DNA from: Prevotellaceae bacterium
GTDB taxonomy: Bacteria; Bacteroidota; Bacteroidia; Bacteroidales; UBA932
Direction: 5' to 3'
NCBI GenBank assembly: GCA_031276235.1
Contig: JAISNL010000150.1
Span: 1-32,993, forward strand
DNA: 32,993 nt
The notes under the pieces are model-generated. The model did not search any database, had not been told where the DNA came from, and saw only the letters and a list, made by a program, of their open reading frames with translations. Position numbers and translations under genes: made by a program. Shown one piece after another: positions 32,441 through 32,993 of the stretch; the first letter of the stretch is position 1, and every line of letters starts with the position of its first letter.

Positions 32441-32710
32441 ACGTAACCGTTGCAAATCCCATTTGTTGTTTCTTTGTATTAAAAATGATGTAAAAATACA
32501 TGAAGTATCACACAAAATTATAAAAATCTAATTATTAGTATATTATCAATATTTTGCCTTGCAAGATTTTCAGAATGTACATCATGGAGAGTTTCAGTAA
32601 GTAAATACAGGGATATAAGATAGACCGAAAAATAACTTTATTATCAGAGTTTTTGGCGGCAAACAAAGCAATGCAAAAGGAATTGTCGGCTGAAAGGAAC
32701 AGGAAACGGT
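32441..32710. other. Stretch without a confident gene; possible coding remnant on the plus strand
   Basis: The minus-strand ORF at 32535-32786 looks unlike a protein. On the plus strand, around 32612-32721, one frame reads KIDRKITLLSEFLAANK then MQKELSAERNRKRFKK and a stop, which has protein-like composition. It lacks a start codon after an in-frame TAA. It could be the 3' end of a decayed gene; I cannot name a family. Confidence 0.3.
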
Positions 32711-32881
32711 TTAAGAAATGAAAACTATCCAATAAATAATGCCTAATATAATCGCCCATACAGAGATGTACACAAAACCACCCCATATATCAAGCAAAAA
32801 ACTTTTAAAAGGATGTTCTTTTTTGTATTGCTTAAAAAAGTTTTTTACAGCAGGACTATCAGCAAATGATTTGTTACCCAT
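32711..32881 (-). CDS. Small protein with one C-terminal membrane segment (56 residues)
   Basis: This ORF is below the size limit of the ORF track. It reads MGNKSFADSPAVKNFFKQYK, then a basic stretch (KEHPFKSFLLDIW) and a hydrophobic C-terminal segment (YISVWAIILGIIYWIVFIS). The composition, with a positively charged N-terminal part before a membrane helix, is like a real small tail-anchored or single-span protein and unlike a random AT-rich ORF. I see no clear promoter or strong ribosome-binding site, which is normal for this phylum. I do not recognise a family. It is divergent from the gene leaving the right edge. Confidence 0.5.
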   Translation of the reverse strand: MGNKSFADSPAVKNFFKQYKKEHPFKSFLLDIWGGFVYISVWAIILGIIYWIVFIS

Positions 32882-32976
32882 AACATTAAATATTAAAATT
32901 AAACATTAAATTTTAATGCAAAATAAATAAAAATAAATAAAACAGCAAAATTTTTAACAAAAAAAAATAAATAAAC

Positions 32977-32993
32977 ATGAAAGGAATAATAGA
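32977..32993 (+). CDS. Possible start of a gene leaving the right edge
   Basis: ATG at 32977 begins MKGII before the window ends. It follows an A-rich leader of the kind seen before Bacteroidota start codons. Five codons are too few to assign a product. Confidence 0.25.

Overview
The window looks like a chromosomal segment from a low-GC member of the Bacteroidota, most likely order Bacteroidales. This is inferred from several things. A TAnnTTTG -7 element, in the best cases with an upstream TTG at 19-22 bp, precedes many genes. The gene content is typical of the phylum: a CBM20-type MalQ, a DUF5686 outer-membrane protein with a carboxypeptidase-regulatory-like N-terminus, a PorE-like OmpA/PD40 protein, an OPT-family transporter, and lipoproteins with short signal peptides. 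Most genes are housekeeping or envelope genes. I see no phage, plasmid, CRISPR or insertion-sequence transposase genes.

Layout. 1-4444 (minus): M16 peptidase, O-methyltransferase and 4-alpha-glucanotransferase in a tight run; the last is open at the left edge and therefore missing from the ORF track. 4592-7102 (plus): tRNA-Ser(UGA) with its own promoter, an RsuA/RluB-type pseudouridine synthase with a repeat-expanded basic N-terminus, and Era. 7166-13433 (minus): CstA-type transporter, a non-coding 23-bp tandem hairpin array, a PorE-like OmpA protein and an M49 peptidase lipoprotein. 13434-14445 is a 1-kb gene-free stretch holding a tandem array of what look like small RNA transcription units. 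14446-17618 (minus): sensor kinase, response regulator and MazG. 17757-22955 (plus): MFS transporter, ParA, ParB, TPR lipoprotein, a dispersed repeat element and a transglutaminase-like lipoprotein. 23202-27752 (minus): small Cys-rich membrane protein, DUF5686 protein, rhomboid protease and HolA. 27954-32306 (plus): HSDR_N-domain protein, YhcH-family protein, radical SAM protein, a 146-bp inverted-repeat element and an OPT transporter. The right end has a strong terminator, a 56-codon minus-strand ORF and the first codons of a gene leaving the window.

The most interesting signal is non-coding. At 13831-14296 a 134-137 bp unit is repeated three times plus a truncated fourth copy. Each full unit carries a -7 promoter element, a conserved internal hairpin and a rho-independent terminator, as expected for a tandem family of ~105-nt small RNAs. 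Two further structured non-coding elements stand out: ten exact 23-bp-period hairpins at 8728-8957 whose stem arms change together, and a 146-bp element at 30027-30172 bounded by perfect 24-bp inverted repeats. A third, dispersed repeat family with partial inverted symmetry occurs at 21286-21486, 14357-14400 and 23131-23177. None of these is linked to a known function from sequence alone.
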